In this document: piece after piece, positions 34,545 to 46,440 of the stretch | How positions within the stretch are numbered: the first letter of the stretch is position 1 | How the letters are laid out: every line of letters begins with the position of its first letter | NCBI GenBank assembly: GCA_035578155.1 | Contig: JAPWDM010000004.1 | Location: forward strand, 59,264,792-59,328,791 | Direction: 5' to 3' | Length of the DNA: 64,000 bases | From: Brachynemurus nebulosus | Taxonomy: Eukaryota; Arthropoda; Insecta; Neuroptera; Myrmeleontidae | Program-made: the position numbers and the translations under genes | Notes under the pieces: model-generated | Databases searched by the model: none | Told to the model about the DNA's origin: nothing | What the model saw: the letters and a program-made list of their open reading frames with translations, nothing else

Positions 34545-35515
34545 TCATCCCTTTTCTACCGTCTTAAGCGATGAATTTTAAAAAATCTGCTCTTGATGCT
34601 CGCTTATGTTACGTTACTAAAGAAACTTCTGTGCAAAATTTCATGTTTTTAAACCTGACAATTTTTTATACAATTTTTCATCAACCAGCGGAGTGGCCGA
34701 GCGTGCTTAGGCACTGGCACGCCGATTGGTAGATCGCGAGCTCGAATCTCGCGGCCGGCTATGCTTGTGAAGGTTTTCTGTAGTTTCCCTTCACAACTCC
34801 AGATGAATATCGGCATAGTTCCTTAAAAAGACGGCTACAGTCGCATATTTATAATGTAATTATGATGCGTATAAATTAAGTGCAAAAATAAAATGTGGGT
34901 GGCGTCTGTTATAGACAAGAATGTCTGAAAAACAAACGTCAAACCCCCATTATTATTATTATTATTACAATTTTTCATCCATTCCCCCTTATAGGACAGG
35001 TTTCCTAAAATCCCTTCTTAGTGCTCACCTGTGTTATATAAGAAACCACTGTGTAAAATTTTACATTTCTAGTTTTTCTGTATACATATTCATCCCTTAT
35101 TTTAACCCCTTAGAGGACGAATTTTCAAAAGTCCTCTTTCAGTGCTTACTTGCGTTACTAAAAGAAACCCTGTGCAAAAATTCACGATTCTGAACCCAGC
35201 GGTTTCTTTATATAAATTTTCATCTCCTATTTTAAGCCGTTAGTGGATAGATTTTTACAAAAATGCTCCCTCTTTATACTCATCTATACGTTACTAAGGG
35301 ATCCCTGTACAAAATTTCACGTTTCCCGAGTCAGTGGTATGCTATATAAATTGCCATCTCCTATTTTATATCTTTAGGAGAAAAATTTCTAAAAATTCCT
35401 GTCTGGTGCTCACCTACGTTACATAAAATACCACTGTCCAAAATTTCATGTTTCTAAATCCAACATTTTTTTATATAAATTTTTCATTTCCTATTTAGAG
35501 GATGAATTTTGACAT
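34545..35515 (+). repeat. Degenerate tandem repeat, period about 125 bp
   Basis: Five to six units share the order TTTTCATCCCTTATTTT, a GATGAATTTT block, TGCTCACCTACGTTAC, AAGAAACC and TGTGCAAAATTTCA, each diverged. The SINE at 34683 is inserted in the first unit. Confidence 0.7.
34683..34966 (+). mobile_element. tRNA-derived SINE with 13-bp target duplication
   Basis: ACAATTTTTCATC flanks it exactly (34670-34682, 34967-34979). The head (34683-34760) looks like a tRNA with a long variable arm: an A-box-like TGGCCGAGCG and a B-box-like GATCGCGAGCTCGAATCTC, which resembles tRNA-Ser/Leu. A unique body and an (ATT)n tail follow. RNA polymerase III transcription would start at the head, and mobilisation would need a LINE in trans. 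It is not a functional tRNA gene. Confidence 0.85.
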
Positions 35516-35857
35516 TTCATGTAGCCTATAGCACTCCCGAGATTAAGACAAATCCAACGACACCTTCTTTACCAAAATCCGTCAAGTTTATGCTGCAGAC
35601 TGCACCACAAAAACAGATATAGTCGAATACATAGATGCATACATATCACCATACATACTTACTTATGCTTCCTTTATACTTCCTCCAATAAATTACCCTT
35701 CTTCTGGTGCAGTCGGGTAAAAATACTGACACCTCGAGCACTTAATTAAACAGATTTTAATCGTATAATTATGTATTGTTTAAAAGATCGAATTTTCATT
35801 TCAGTATGTGGGAAATAATTTTGTTATATTTACAAATGTATATATAGGACAAAAACG

Positions 35858-35995
35858 GTCCTATGACTTTTCACGATCAACTTAATATTTTTAGAGATAT
35901 GAATTTTTAAAGGTTGGAAAAATCTCGAATCTTTAAAAATTCATATCTCTAATAATATTAACTTGATCGTGAAAAGTCATAGGACCTTTTTTGTT
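35858..35995. repeat. Hairpin with 62-bp arms, plus a half copy at 36225-36370
   Basis: GGTCCTATGACTTTTCACGA on the left pairs with its inverse near 35965-35990. The right arm and the following 50 bases recur as a direct copy at about 36255-36370 (CATAGGACCTTTTTT then TTCAATAAAGAATATAA). It lies inside the 11.2-kb element near its right end. Confidence 0.7.
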
Positions 35996-36539
35996 TGTAT
36001 TTCAATAAAGAATATAAAAAAAATTTGTCCGGTTGAAAAAATACTTAAAGGTATTTTAAAGGTAGGGGAGGCATACTTGTGAGGGCGCGAAATTAACAAT
36101 TAAAAAACAGGTATAAACAATGAAATTTTTTAAATCTCTATTAAGGATATTATTAACTATTGTATAAAGAATTTAAAAAAAATATTATTTATATTTTATT
36201 ATTTTTTTTTAATATATTTTTCATGGGTCAAAAGTACCCAAATTTGAGATTTTTCGAACTTTTAAAAATTCATATCTCGAAAACTATTAACTTTATCGTA
36301 AAAAGTCATAGGACCTTTTTTATTTGTATTTCAATAAAGAATATAAAAAAAATTTGTCCGGTTGAAAAATGACAATTCCTTGCAATTGTTTAAACAACTT
36401 CCGGTTTAAGCAATATGGCCCCGGGTTGCCCCCTGGCAACATGCATTTTTATCATCAGTAGGGCAATGTCAACAGGATCGCATAAAAAAATTGAGGTGGA
36501 ATAGTTTTCGGTACTCATGCGCCAGTACCTCCCGTACTA

Positions 36540-36639
36540 TAGTGCATTGTGTTACTTTTTTGCTAATCTTTAATTTTCTAACAGAAATTTTCTTGTGTTT
36601 TATGACGTAAGACTTTTGACGGTCAACGCTCGGTCTATA
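36540..36639 (-). repeat. Right 100-bp terminal inverted repeat
   Basis: Exact inverse of 25460-25559. It is followed by a degenerate BEL/Pao fragment, which therefore lies outside the element. Confidence 0.9.
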
Positions 36640-36740
36640 ATGAAATGTCCAGGCGCCAAATAGTTCGCTGAATCATTAATATCGTTTGATATTTCACACA
36701 GAGGTCTGGAATTTAAGACAGCTTCAAACCTAGCTGTTAA

Positions 36741-39700
36741 TTAAAGAGTTAAAAATTCCTCTTGCATAAGGGGAGTATTGTCTATTAAGCGTTTAAGATA
36801 GGATTTAGCAGATTTTATCGCTGCTTTCCATATTCTTCCGAATGACGGTACATGTGGTGGACTAAAATGGCAAGTAATAAGTTGAGAATGCAAATAATTT
36901 TGTATGTAATTTTGAGGAATTTCTCTATATGCGCCTATGTAGTTTTTCCCGTTATTTGAATACGTATTTCTGGGTAAACCACGACGTGCAATGAAACGAT
37001 CTAAAGCTGCTAGAAACGCTGAAGTATGTACTGCTTTTACGCTTAAACATACAAAATCACAAATATAACATTTTGTACTACGAGAATTTCGTCTTCTGCT
37101 TTTTTTTTTGAGAAGAAAAGTACCTGGGAAATCGGTACCTACATTGAGAAAAGCTCTGTTTTGAGAAAACGAATTGACAGTAAATCGACCATCATCGGTT
37201 TGTAACATTGGTGCGTTGAACTTATAACAGATGAAACATACTAAGCAAACTACGTCCAGAATATATCCAAAATTGTTTACGTATGAGGGAGTGAGTGAGT
37301 TGAAAACCTCCATAAAGAGACATGTGATGATAATAATCACAAATGAGATTACTAAGATGAGAAGATTTTGGTAAGATAAGTGGATGTTTTGGAACATTCG
37401 GGTAACGGTGAAATTTTAATCTACCGCCCGCCCTTAGGAGTCCTGATTTTATAAATGGTGAGAGGCGACGTAAGAGTTTTGAGATTTCACGGCTCAATGG
37501 CCTTAATATCATTTTGGAAATGAGCTTGTTGTACAGTACATACACAAATATGAATGGGATTGGAATACTCTAAAACATTAAGTTGACCTTCTTTTATCTA
37601 CGTTTCTGACATTGTTAATGAAACGTAAAACATATGCAAATACCCTTTGCAAACGTAAAAATGAAGAATATCTTTTCATAACTTCTAAAAGATAATTGCA
37701 AGAATTAGAGTCTACTACTGTACAGTGAGAAATGAGCGGCATTGTAGATTTATTTCTGGCAATGCTTCAAATGGAATGTAATCACGGCAAGTTTTGGGGA
37801 ATGTATTATTTAAGATAAAAAATTGTGGTCCACTCTACCACAATTTGTTATTTAATAACTGTGATGGTAATAATCCGCGTGAACCATTATCTGCATTATT
37901 CAAGTCTGATGATATGTGATACCAAACATAAGGTGAGGTTAAGTCTAAAATTTCTATCACTCTATTAGTAACAAATGTTTTAAGTTTGTGAGGAGGAGCA
38001 CGAAGCCAAGAAAGTGTGATTTTAGGATCTGTGAACAAATAAATCGTATTAAGCTTGAGAAGATGTGTCACAGAATCCTATGATTTCTGGATCACTGTAT
38101 ATTTTTGAGAATGAAACGTGGAATTTCCAATATTTCAAGAAATTGTAATAATTTTAATATAAAGAAATACCACTGAGTTTGTAAGTTTTGATCAAAAGTT
38201 TGGTCCCAATCTAACCCAAGCACCCACAAATGTTGCATAAATATTTTTGCCCAAGTTAAGACAGGACACAAATAGCCATTGGGATCGTAAATTCTGGCTA
38301 TTGTGGAAAGTACAGCTCGTTTGTTGAAAAGGACATTACATGACGGAATTTTTTATACCAAAATATATCTTTAATTGGGTTGTACTGAAGTCCTAAAACT
38401 TTGACATAAAATGAACATTATTTTTTATCTTCAAAAACCTCAAATGTAAATAATTTTTCTGATATGCTTTGAAGCACTTGACCATTGTTACTGAAGAATT
38501 TTCTTAATTCAAAACCTTCTAATTTTAATAATCAAATTAATTCGTTGTAAAGTTGAATGGCTTTTTGTTCATTCTGCGCACGGTGAACGATGTCATCAAC
38601 ATAAGTAGATGATAACAACGTTTGAGTAGCTAACGGAAACTGTTAACCTTCGTCATGCGCTAATTGTTTGAGAAATTTTTGAGCTAAATATGGATTTGAG
38701 TCAATACCAAATGGTAAGACACATAATTCGTATTCTGAAACTGGGAATATCTTGAGATAATCTAGAAAATAACTGTAAATATCTTGTGGATGGACTTGAA
38801 CCATTCGAAAGATCATTTTAATGTCACAGATAAGTGTAATTGCAAATGAACGATATTTAAAACAATATTTTCGATATTTTGCTGTAATTTAGGACCACTG
38901 TATAATTGATCGTTTAGTGAGACACCTTTGTCATTCTTCTGTGATTAAATACGATAAGTAAACAAGTAGTGGTACTTTCTTTAAAAACAACGTGATGAGT
39001 CATGACGTATGAGACTGTTTCTACGGCAGGGCGAATATGACCTAAATCTAAATATTCTTTAATGCACTTATCAAATTGCGAAAGCTTTTGAGTGTGCATA
39101 AGACGTGTTTGTTGATCGTAAAATCTTTGTAAAGCTAAATCTCTAGTTGAATCTAAACTAGGGAAATCGTTATGAAATGGTAGCCTAACACCATAGCGTC
39201 AATGAATGTCTCTGTAATAAGTATTTTTGAATTAGTTTCACAAATTTTAGTTACTAGGTCTTCTACTGGAATTGTAGTAACAATTTCCAGTTCCCAAAAT
39301 CTTTTGAGAAGTGCGACTGTGTCTGATGAACATGTATGAAATAAACTTACTTCTGTTTCTGGTTTTTGTATGGGTGCGGAACCTGTAAATATCCAGCCTA
39401 TGTAGTTAGAAATGCTGATGGCTCCCCTTTTATTATTGGAACACCTGAAGTTATAAGATCACCGAATACTGAGGCTCCTAACAATGCTCCAGCTTCTCCA
39501 GGACAATTGAATTTGGATCCGCTAAAACAATTGATGCAAACAGATGTCTGATATCTTCAAATAATTGAGATGAAGGTAAATGAGAGATAATTTTTGGCAA
39601 TACAACTGCGTTAAATGAAAATTGAAATGTATCAACATGATGAGATTTACATGTCGCACATTGAGAATAAAACTGTTACAACTGCAAATTTTTCGTTTTG

Positions 39701-39758
39701 AGATTTTTATATCATTGGATTCAGCTACATTTAAGCTATCGTTTGGTGAAATTTTCAT
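36741..39758 (-). pseudogene. Decayed BEL/Pao LTR retrotransposon pol
   Basis: Minus-strand pieces follow pol order. A protease-side segment lies at 39758-39300. A reverse-transcriptase segment with HTQKLSQFDKCIKEYLDLGH lies at about 39099-38200. RNase H comes next at 38071-37835 (TDPKITLSWLRAPPHKLKTF and a DNGSRG end). The integrase zinc region with HHMSLYGGFQLTHSLIRKQFW is at 37545-37222. The catalytic integrase core is at 37397-36741 (LDRFIARRGLPRNTYSNNGKN and PPHVPSFGRIWKAAIKSAK). Many stops and frameshifts separate them, no gag or LTRs are recognisable, and the first Asp/second Asp motifs are partly degraded. It is an old, immobile copy lying outside the right 100-bp repeat. Confidence 0.8.
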
Positions 39759-40374
39759 TCTAAAATTCTAGAAAATAAAAAAAGTTATAGTCCATAAACT
39801 TTTTTTAAATTTTAACTACCTAAGAATAAATGGTTTAAGAAATTTTTGTTCGTATGTGCAGTTGTAACAAAGAGAAAACAAAAAAATTTTATTTAGATTA
39901 AAAAAGGTATAAGCATGTGATTTCTTTTATTAAGTGGCTACATGTTAGTTAGAGTGGATTGTAGGTACATACAGGACTACACGCATTTTAGTATTCCTTC
40001 TTCTGTTATCATTTTACAATGTAAGTAAATAATGATGTTCACAATTTTAGTCATATTAATGTTTATTGAGTTTAGATGAATCCTTTCGTAGCATTTTTGT
40101 TATTAAAATATAATTATAATTTATCTTAATTTCAAAATATGGACGCTGATAAAGAAAAAATATGGTATGAAAATTAAAAATATTTTAAAAAGCAGCATAT
40201 TTAAATTTTTCCAAACTAGTTTTGTTTGAATAAAAGCTCGAAAGAGAGTGATTTATAAAACACAATAAATCTAATTTTATACCGTTTTCAAAATTAAATT
40301 CTTATTCATAAATCTATAGGTATGTTAAAAGGATAATTTAAATAAAAAACATCATATTTTTTTAATCATTATTT

Positions 40375-40870
40375 TTATTTATGTAAATCAATAAGTATAC
40401 ATACAACAAAATACTTAAATCTACATGTTTTCCATATAAGGTTTTTTAAAATTATGTCATTTTCTAAAGCACACATCTTATCAGCTGCATGAAGTAACCA
40501 TTGCCTTAAAGTGCATTCATCTCGTAGTCTAGAAAGTTTAGGAATGTCAATTTCCTCCAACTTCCGTATCGATGGTTGATCTTCATTCTTATCAAACAGT
40601 TCCAAAAGCCATTCACGTTTTTCACAACCTTTCACATTTACAAACGAATACTTCTTTAGAATCGGCTTCAGTATGTTGCGAAATTTGTTGTATGGAATGA
40701 AACCGCAAGACCAGTTAAGACCATGATATCTATGTTACAGATAACGTGCAACTCGCCTATATTTCTATGGTAATTCTTTGAAATCAAACGATGGCTCGAA
40801 CAAAAGATTTAACACTTCATTAGAGTCCTCCACAACAATAGCAACTTCTTTAAAGACAAATTGATTGTTG
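40375..40870 (-). pseudogene. Decayed protein of an uncharacterised insect mobile/viral-associated family
   Basis: On the minus strand an ORF (40635-40375) encodes KGCEKREWLLELFD, an LEEIDIPKLSRL segment and a C-terminal part with CTLRQWLLHAADKMCALEN. The same frame upstream to about 40870, broken by two stops, has IPYNKFRNILKPIL. I recall proteins with IPY, VKGxEKxxWL and CALxN blocks in many insect genomes, often beside mobile or virus-like genes, but I know no assigned function. It lies just downstream of the PLA2-like gene in the same orientation. Confidence 0.4.
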
Positions 40871-40889
40871 GGGACGCTTGTAGCTTTAC

Positions 40890-41542
40890 ATGTCAAAAAA
40901 GCCATTTTTTACAGCCGCCATAGAACTAAATTTATTTACACAATCCACAACTTTTCTAACCAAGTTAGTTAATGAAATGTATTCGAAAATTACTACTAAT
41001 AGCTATTGCAAATTCATCATCAAATTACACACTGCTAAGAATGTTCAACATATCTCTGAGCACCATCTTTTTTTCACTTTAAGACCTAGTGATTTAAGAA
41101 ATATTAAATTTTCAGGTGAGATATGTCGTTGCTTAAATATTTTACGTTTAATGGTTTCAGGTTTCATAAGTCCAAGATTTATTTTAGTTTTCATTGCGAT
41201 TGTTACCGCCCACGCAGCAGCTTTTTCACCGAATTTTTTGTCTGAAAATTTAACGCGATTCCAGGCGGCGCTAACTAAAATTAAAAGGCCGCGGCGTGCT
41301 AAAATTAAATCAGTCTTATGTCAATCGGTGAGATTTTTTCTTTGTGCGTAAGTAATATCGTACGCTTTACAAGCCTCGCCTAGCTTACTGATCCCCGGAT
41401 CACCCCGTGCTAATCGTTTTTGTAATTTGGTACCAGGCCCGCAATAAGAATAACCATGTATATGTGCTTCAAATGGCAACTTATTAATTAGTGAACTAAC
41501 CAGGCCACGTCCGCTTCGCTGTTGTTGGTTACAACATAACAT
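40890..41542 (-). pseudogene. Phospholipase A2-like domain protein (parvovirus VP1-type), catalytic His lost
   Basis: ORF 41542-41321 contains a calcium-loop-like YSYCGPGTKLQKRLARGD block and the helix that normally carries the His-Asp dyad, here ACKAYDITYA, so the His is replaced by Tyr. After a stop, the continuing minus frame (to 40890) holds EKAAAWAV and MKTK segments typical of these small proteins. The PLA2-like domain is known from parvovirus VP1 and from related genes in insect genomes, where virion versions act on membranes. Stops and the lost His indicate a dead copy. Its origin, whether endogenous viral, densovirus-like or a domesticated or mobile-element gene, cannot be settled here. 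Confidence 0.6.
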
Positions 41543-41705
41543 TAGAACTAAATGCCATCATATTGAGCAGCGCTATTTATAGATTGATGAAAAAATGAGA
41601 TGAATCAATTTAGCGAACAAATAATTTACAATTTTGATCGCTTTCAATAAAATAAATTCTATTAACAGATTTGAGCGTTACTTTATGGTATTCCATATTT
41701 GTTTA

Positions 41706-42459
41706 TTATTTAAAAATAAATTCTCTTTTCATCGCCGTCAAAATGATAACACACTGATACATAATATTATTTTTTTCAATGTTATCAAATGTGATTGACA
41801 ACAAAGGCTCGCTAGAACCATTAAACCAGTTGATTTCATTGTGATCATTGTTGACTTGAGGGTCATTGCAACAATTAAATTCATTGTTGGTGAGCATCCA
41901 TTCAAGTTCCAATAAGCGCCAGTTTACAACATAGCGAATCATGGTTACTACTGTACTCCGGATATATAAAAACGGTACTTTTTATACCGTTAATCAGTAG
42001 CATTAAAGATGCGTTTTTCGAAGCATGGTGTAGAACTACCAATCGAAAACATGATTTTTATATCATCCACATCAGGTGAAGAAAGCATGAGCCCTTGTTG
42101 CCGGATCATATAAGGTGTCTTCAGAATGCGAAAGACTAGCGTTTTGTTGAACTTATTAGAACACCCAAATGGTTTGCGTTTTGAAAACGTATTTCTATTC
42201 AAAATCACTCTTTCAACCGAAATATGAGTATTTGAAGAGTGTTTTTAAACAAATTAGGGGTTTGGAATATTTTACTTTTTTCCAATAATGATGACGTTAT
42301 AGCACCCGAAAATGCTAAAAATAACTCGGTTTTTATATTTGATGATATTACGACAGATGATGTTACCAAAATAACATAAAAGCTTATTTTTGTATAGATC
42401 GACGTAAAGATATTTAATTTTTCTATCTCGCCCAATCTTACAGTTTCATACCAAAACAA
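41706..42459 (-). pseudogene. Unidentified decayed ORFs upstream of the PLA2-like gene
   Basis: Three minus-strand frames (42459-42205, 42208-41990, 41942-41706) run head to tail with short frame changes, suggesting one broken protein of about 240 residues. No motif is recognisable. The shared strand and spacing with the PLA2-like gene suggest a single ancestral unit, possibly viral or mobile. The assignment is weak. Confidence 0.3.
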
Positions 42460-43011
42460 CTAACTAGAGACAATGCAAATTTAATTATTTATTATTTTAT
42501 TATTATTAATTTATTTCATGTATTTAATGATCACGTACGTGGGGATATATCATTCGAGGACTTTAAATCGATTTATGCCCAATGTTGGCGATCAAGGTCG
42601 TTATCGAAAATGCTTTGATATATTTATTCAAAATAAATAATAGCGAAAAAAAATTTTTTATCATAGTAATAAAAATTGTTACCACATAATATGTATTATA
42701 TTTTGTCTCAAATACAGAAATAAATTTTTACTATATCACAATAATTATATTTGATCACCGCTCTAAATAAAAAAATATTATATACCCAATGCCTACTGTG
42801 ACATATGGAACACAGCGTGTATACATTAAATTCAACTTCAAACAAATCCAATTATAAATTGATTGAAAATTTTGTTTGTATTGAAATTTCATTCCAGTCG
42901 AATCAAATTTCGTTCCGGCTGACCGGACATTGAGTAGGTAAGAGACCACTTGGCAACGCAACTTAATTGCCTATATTCAGGAGCATGTAGGAGTGAGTCA
43001 CTCCAATCACT

Positions 43012-43195
43012 CCTAAGAGTCACGCCCTAAGAGTCACTCTAGAAGACTCATTCCATAAGAGTCACTCTAGAAAACTCACTTCAGAAGAGTCACTCTAGAA
43101 GACTCACTCCTAAGAGTCACTCTAGAAGACTCACTCCAAAAGAATCACTCTAGAATAATCACTCCAGAAGAATCATTCCATAAGAGTTACTCTCA
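43012..43195. repeat. 28-bp minisatellite, about 6-7 units
   Basis: Units of the form AAGAGTCACTCTAGAAGACTC plus ACTCC(T/A)A repeat with small changes. Part of each unit (GAGTCACTC / GAGTGACTC-like) is itself palindromic. It sits directly before the I-like array. Confidence 0.85.
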
Positions 43196-43272
43196 AAAAC
43201 TATGTTTGACTCATTTTCATTCACTTTCATTCAGAAAGACCTAGATTTCATTCCGGCTGACCATAACAAAAT

Positions 43273-44513
43273 GATCTTGATTTTTCTCGGATGAATCCCT
43301 CCAGTATAACCAACCGTTTTCTATGCAAGAATTACTGGAGGCGCTTCGGGGATCTGGGGATACTTCCCCTGGACCTGATGAGATCCCCTACGCTATGGTC
43401 CGGAACCTGCCTTATCCTGGTAAGTGTAGGTTACTGGATCTGTATAACGAAATTTTTAGGCAAGGCGTTTACCCTCCCCAGTGGCGAGAAGCTACCATCA
43501 TTCCCCTGCTAAAAGAGGGTAAAGATTCATCGCAACTAAGTAGCTACCGTCCAATATCCTTGACTTGCTGTTTCAGCAAGGTGTTGGAAAAAATGGTGAA
43601 CAACCGTCTCGTCTGGTGGCTGGAATCCCACAACCTTATACCTAAACATCAATGTGGTTTCCGCCGATACCATTCGACTACGGACCATCTTGTTCGCCTC
43701 GAGAATGCCATTCAAGACGCCTTTCTCCAACGAAAACACCTTGTGGCCGTGTTTTTCGATTTGGAAAAAGCTTATGATATGACCTGGAGGTATGGCATTC
43801 TCAAGAAGCTTCACGACTGGGGTTTAAGAAGTAACATCCCTCAGTTCGTAAAAAGTTTTCTGACTAACCGTTCTTTTCGTGTCTGGGTAGGTGACACTAA
43901 GTCTGAGGCCCACTCCCAGGAGAATGGTGTTCCTCAAGGCTCCACCATTAGTGTCAACTTGTTTTCCATCGCAGTCAGTCATATAGCAGCTTCAGCCCCA
44001 ATTCGTCGTTGCTTGTACGTTGATGACCTCACAATCTTCTATGCAGCCGATTCCATTGAGGATATCCAACAGCGGCTGCAACAAGGCATCAACGAAGTGG
44101 TGACTTCTGCAGAAGCTCTTGGTTTTCGATTTTCACCCCAAAAGACATCGGTGGTACACTTCTGCAGAAAGCGCAACGCACATCCGGATCCTGTCCTAAC
44201 ATTAAAGGGATCCGATCTCCAGTGCGTTGATAGCGTCAGGTTTCTAGGACCAATATTTGACAAACAACTTACGTGGCGTCCGCACCTCCAACCCTTAGCT
44301 GCGAGTTGTCGCAGGACAATCAACATGCTTAAGTGCTTGGCTGGTGCATCGTGGGGTGCGGGCCGGGAGTCGTTGCTTCGCGTGTATCAATCGCTAGTTC
44401 TGACTAGGATTGATTACGGCAGCATTGCTTACTCCTCCGCCCGGGCGTCTGCGCTTCTACTCCTAGATCCTGTTCACCATGCAGGCATACGACTGACTAC
44501 GGGAGCATTCATC
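43273..44513 (+). pseudogene. I-like LINE copy 1, ORF2 reverse transcriptase
   Basis: The frame opens after a stop near 43270 (the ATG at 43324 is internal) and encodes an I/R1-type reverse transcriptase: TSPGPDEIPYAMVRNLP, YRPISLTCCFSKVLEKMV, FFDLEKAYDMTWRYGIL (first Asp), NGVPQGSTISVNLF, the catalytic YVDDLTIF, and the thumb block KFLGP-type VRFLGPIFDKQLTW. It is 5'-truncated: ORF1 and endonuclease are missing. The frame runs to about 44513, where the sequence jumps into the late RNase H region, an internal deletion shown by comparison with copy 2. Coding DNA is markedly GC-richer than the surroundings, suggesting a recent arrival. Confidence 0.85.
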
Positions 44514-45063
44514 CTGACGTATCTCTGCATGTTCCGCCAGAAGTCTATCACCTTCTTCTGGATAACCCGGACATGTGGGGATACCTGGCAATGAACTCGT
44601 CGACCAGGCAGCACGTCATGCAGCCGAAGTCGGTGAGCCACAGGACATTGCCACTCGCCCAGAAGATCTGAGAGTGTGTATTAAATCCGCGATCGACCAT
44701 AAATGGCAACGTGAGTGGAACAACCTCACGGCGAAGCTCAGACAGGTGAAACCTGAGGTCCGAAGAACTCCGGCACCTTTAAATCTGAACCGGCGAGAGA
44801 GTGTGGCCCTGACGCGTTTACGCATGGGCCACACGGCGTTAACACATCGTCATCTTCTCGCCGGTGAGGATCAGCCAAGGTGCGCCGCCTGCGGGACGAC
44901 GCTGACCGTGAGGCATATAGTTGAGGAATATGTAACCTTTGAGCCATTGCGCCGGAGGTTGCAGCTCCCCAATAATGTAGCCGAAGCTTTAGCTTACGAT
45001 GCAGTCTCTGAAAGAAAGATGCTTGAATTTCTCCGAAATTCGCATCTTCTTCAGAGACTTTAG
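44514..45063 (+). pseudogene. I-like LINE copy 1, RNase H remnant and C-terminal zinc region
   Basis: The 3' part of the RNase H domain follows the deletion. A short insertion near 44563 shifts the frame; ORF 44575-45063 then gives IPGNELVDQAARHAAEVG, a long linker with TRLRMGHTALTHRHLLAG, and a terminal cysteine motif CAACG...H with the last cysteine changed (EEYVTF here, EECVTF in copy 2). It ends at TAG 45061-45063. A C-terminal RNase H plus CCHC-type tail is usual for I-clade ORF2. Confidence 0.8.
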
Positions 45064-45857
45064 GGGCATTACATCCCTGAATTTTACAAAGTCGTCTCTT
45101 TTTATCTCCCCCGACAGTATATATTTTATTTTCAGCGTTTTTTAATTTATGTGTTTATGAAGATTTTGTGTTTGTCTTAATTTATTAACAATACCCTGTT
45201 CCAGCTGGTCTGGCAGGGTACTTTTAGTCTTATCGTTATGCCACTAAGGGCCTTTTACACCCTTAGTGGTACTGTTGTTATTTATACATGTTTTCCGTTT
45301 GGTTATTGTTTTTTAACGATGTACTACCGAGGGCCTTTTACACCCGAGGTGGTACATCCGTTTTTTTTTCTGTGATATTTTGTTATACCGCTGTAGGCCT
45401 GTTGTTATGGCCCTGCAGCGGTATTGTTTTAACTCCTTATTGCTTCACTGGTCGGCCTGTGGCCTCTCAGTGACGTAATAAGTTTTATTTGTGATACGAT
45501 TTGTGATATTTTTCTAGTCTTTGTGTTTTGTCTAGTTAGGTTCCTCCACTCCGAGGTCCTTCATACCTCGGAGGGAGTTGCAGCGATGGTCCTCAGGCCT
45601 TGGTGACCGGACGCTCTGTCTAGTACTTATCGTACCGTCACCAAGGACTGTCCGCTCGATTTAAGCCCTGGGATGGCAGAGCTCATCGTTTGTTTTTATT
45701 ATGTGTATGTTTGTCCTTTGTCTAATGCATTTATGTGTCTGTCTTTACGTGTCGTTTTTATTTATCGCGTTTGGCGGCGCATGCCCTTAGTAGGCGATGC
45801 CGCCGGGTGCTGCTGACCGCGCCATCCACCGGCAGCAGTACCCCAATTTTAATCAAA

Positions 45858-45911
<54 letters not shown>
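45064..45911 (+). other. Hairpin-rich 3' UTR and (TAA)n tail of I-like copy 1
   Basis: At least seven successive stem-loops occur: 45191-45220, 45241-45269 (perfect 10-bp stem CCACTAAGGG/CCCTTAGTGG), 45318-45358, 45385-45423, 45438-45481, 45544-45577 and 45598-45646 (CCTTGGTGAC/GTCACCAAGG). The GC-rich terminus (45770-45855) then leads into (TAA)n at 45858-45911. The same series is present in copies 2 and 3 and in the minus-strand copy. The structured 3' end is probably what the LINE reverse transcriptase recognises (inference). Confidence 0.75.
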
Positions 45912-46440
45912 CAGCGAAATTGGGCATGCGAAGGATGCCAACCTATCGGGCAAAGGGTTGCTCGTGGAGGCATTCTCAAAGACACAGTCGGAGAAAATCT
46001 TAGCTAAGAGAAACTTAGGGCAATACGCAGTGGAAGTGACAACCCATGGAGTACTAAACTACTCTAGGGGGGTCATAATTCACCCATCCTTAGCGTACTG
46101 CACCCTCGAAGAGATAGTGTCGGAGATGTCTCCACAGGGGGTAATAGAGGCAAAAAGATTGAAATATAACAGGGGGAATAAACATCCAGAATCCCTCCTC
46201 ATACTGCTAACCTTTAACAAGACCACACTACCAAGAGAAGTGGTCATTGGTCTCTTCAACAAAGTGGACGTGCGACCGTACATACCGGCACCGATGAGAT
46301 GCTATAGATGCCAAAAGTACGGCCACGTTTCACAACGTTGCAATATAGAGCAGCAGATATGCGTGTGCGGTAGGCCGTTACATGAGGGATGGCCATGTGA
46401 CGAGCCAGTAAAATGTATTAACCATATAAACCAGTTAAAT
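45911..46440 (+). pseudogene. I-like LINE copy 2, ORF1 (gag-like) fragment
   Basis: Directly after copy 1's (TAA)n tail an open frame (ORF 45958-46668 and codons before it) encodes an ORF1 nucleic-acid-binding protein: LLVEAFSKTQSEKILA, a YSRGVIIHPSL block, and zinc knuckles CYRCQKYGHVSQRC and CVCG...H...C. The 5' end is truncated. Past about 46440 this frame runs out of phase into RNase H, so the ORF's last 70 residues are not real ORF1. Endonuclease and RT are deleted between 46440 and the RNase H. Confidence 0.8.

Noticed and set aside
34690..34760. A tRNA gene
   Set aside because: The tRNA-like head is followed by a SINE body and tail with target duplication, and the arms do not fold into a complete tRNA by eye.
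36741..37397. A hydrophobic membrane protein at the ORF's N-terminus
   Set aside because: The first 70 residues are out-of-frame BEL/Pao sequence; only the integrase part is meaningful.
40890..41351. 153-residue plus-strand ORF
   Set aside because: The minus strand of the same stretch continues the PLA2-like protein with family-typical segments, so the plus frame is a shadow.
43012..43195. Regular short repeats resembling a CRISPR array
   Set aside because: Repeats are contiguous 28-bp units without unique spacers, in eukaryotic DNA: a minisatellite.
45735..46007. ORFs with Asn or Leu runs over (TAA)n
   Set aside because: They read through the retroposon tail microsatellites (also 47764-48137 and 56137-56461).
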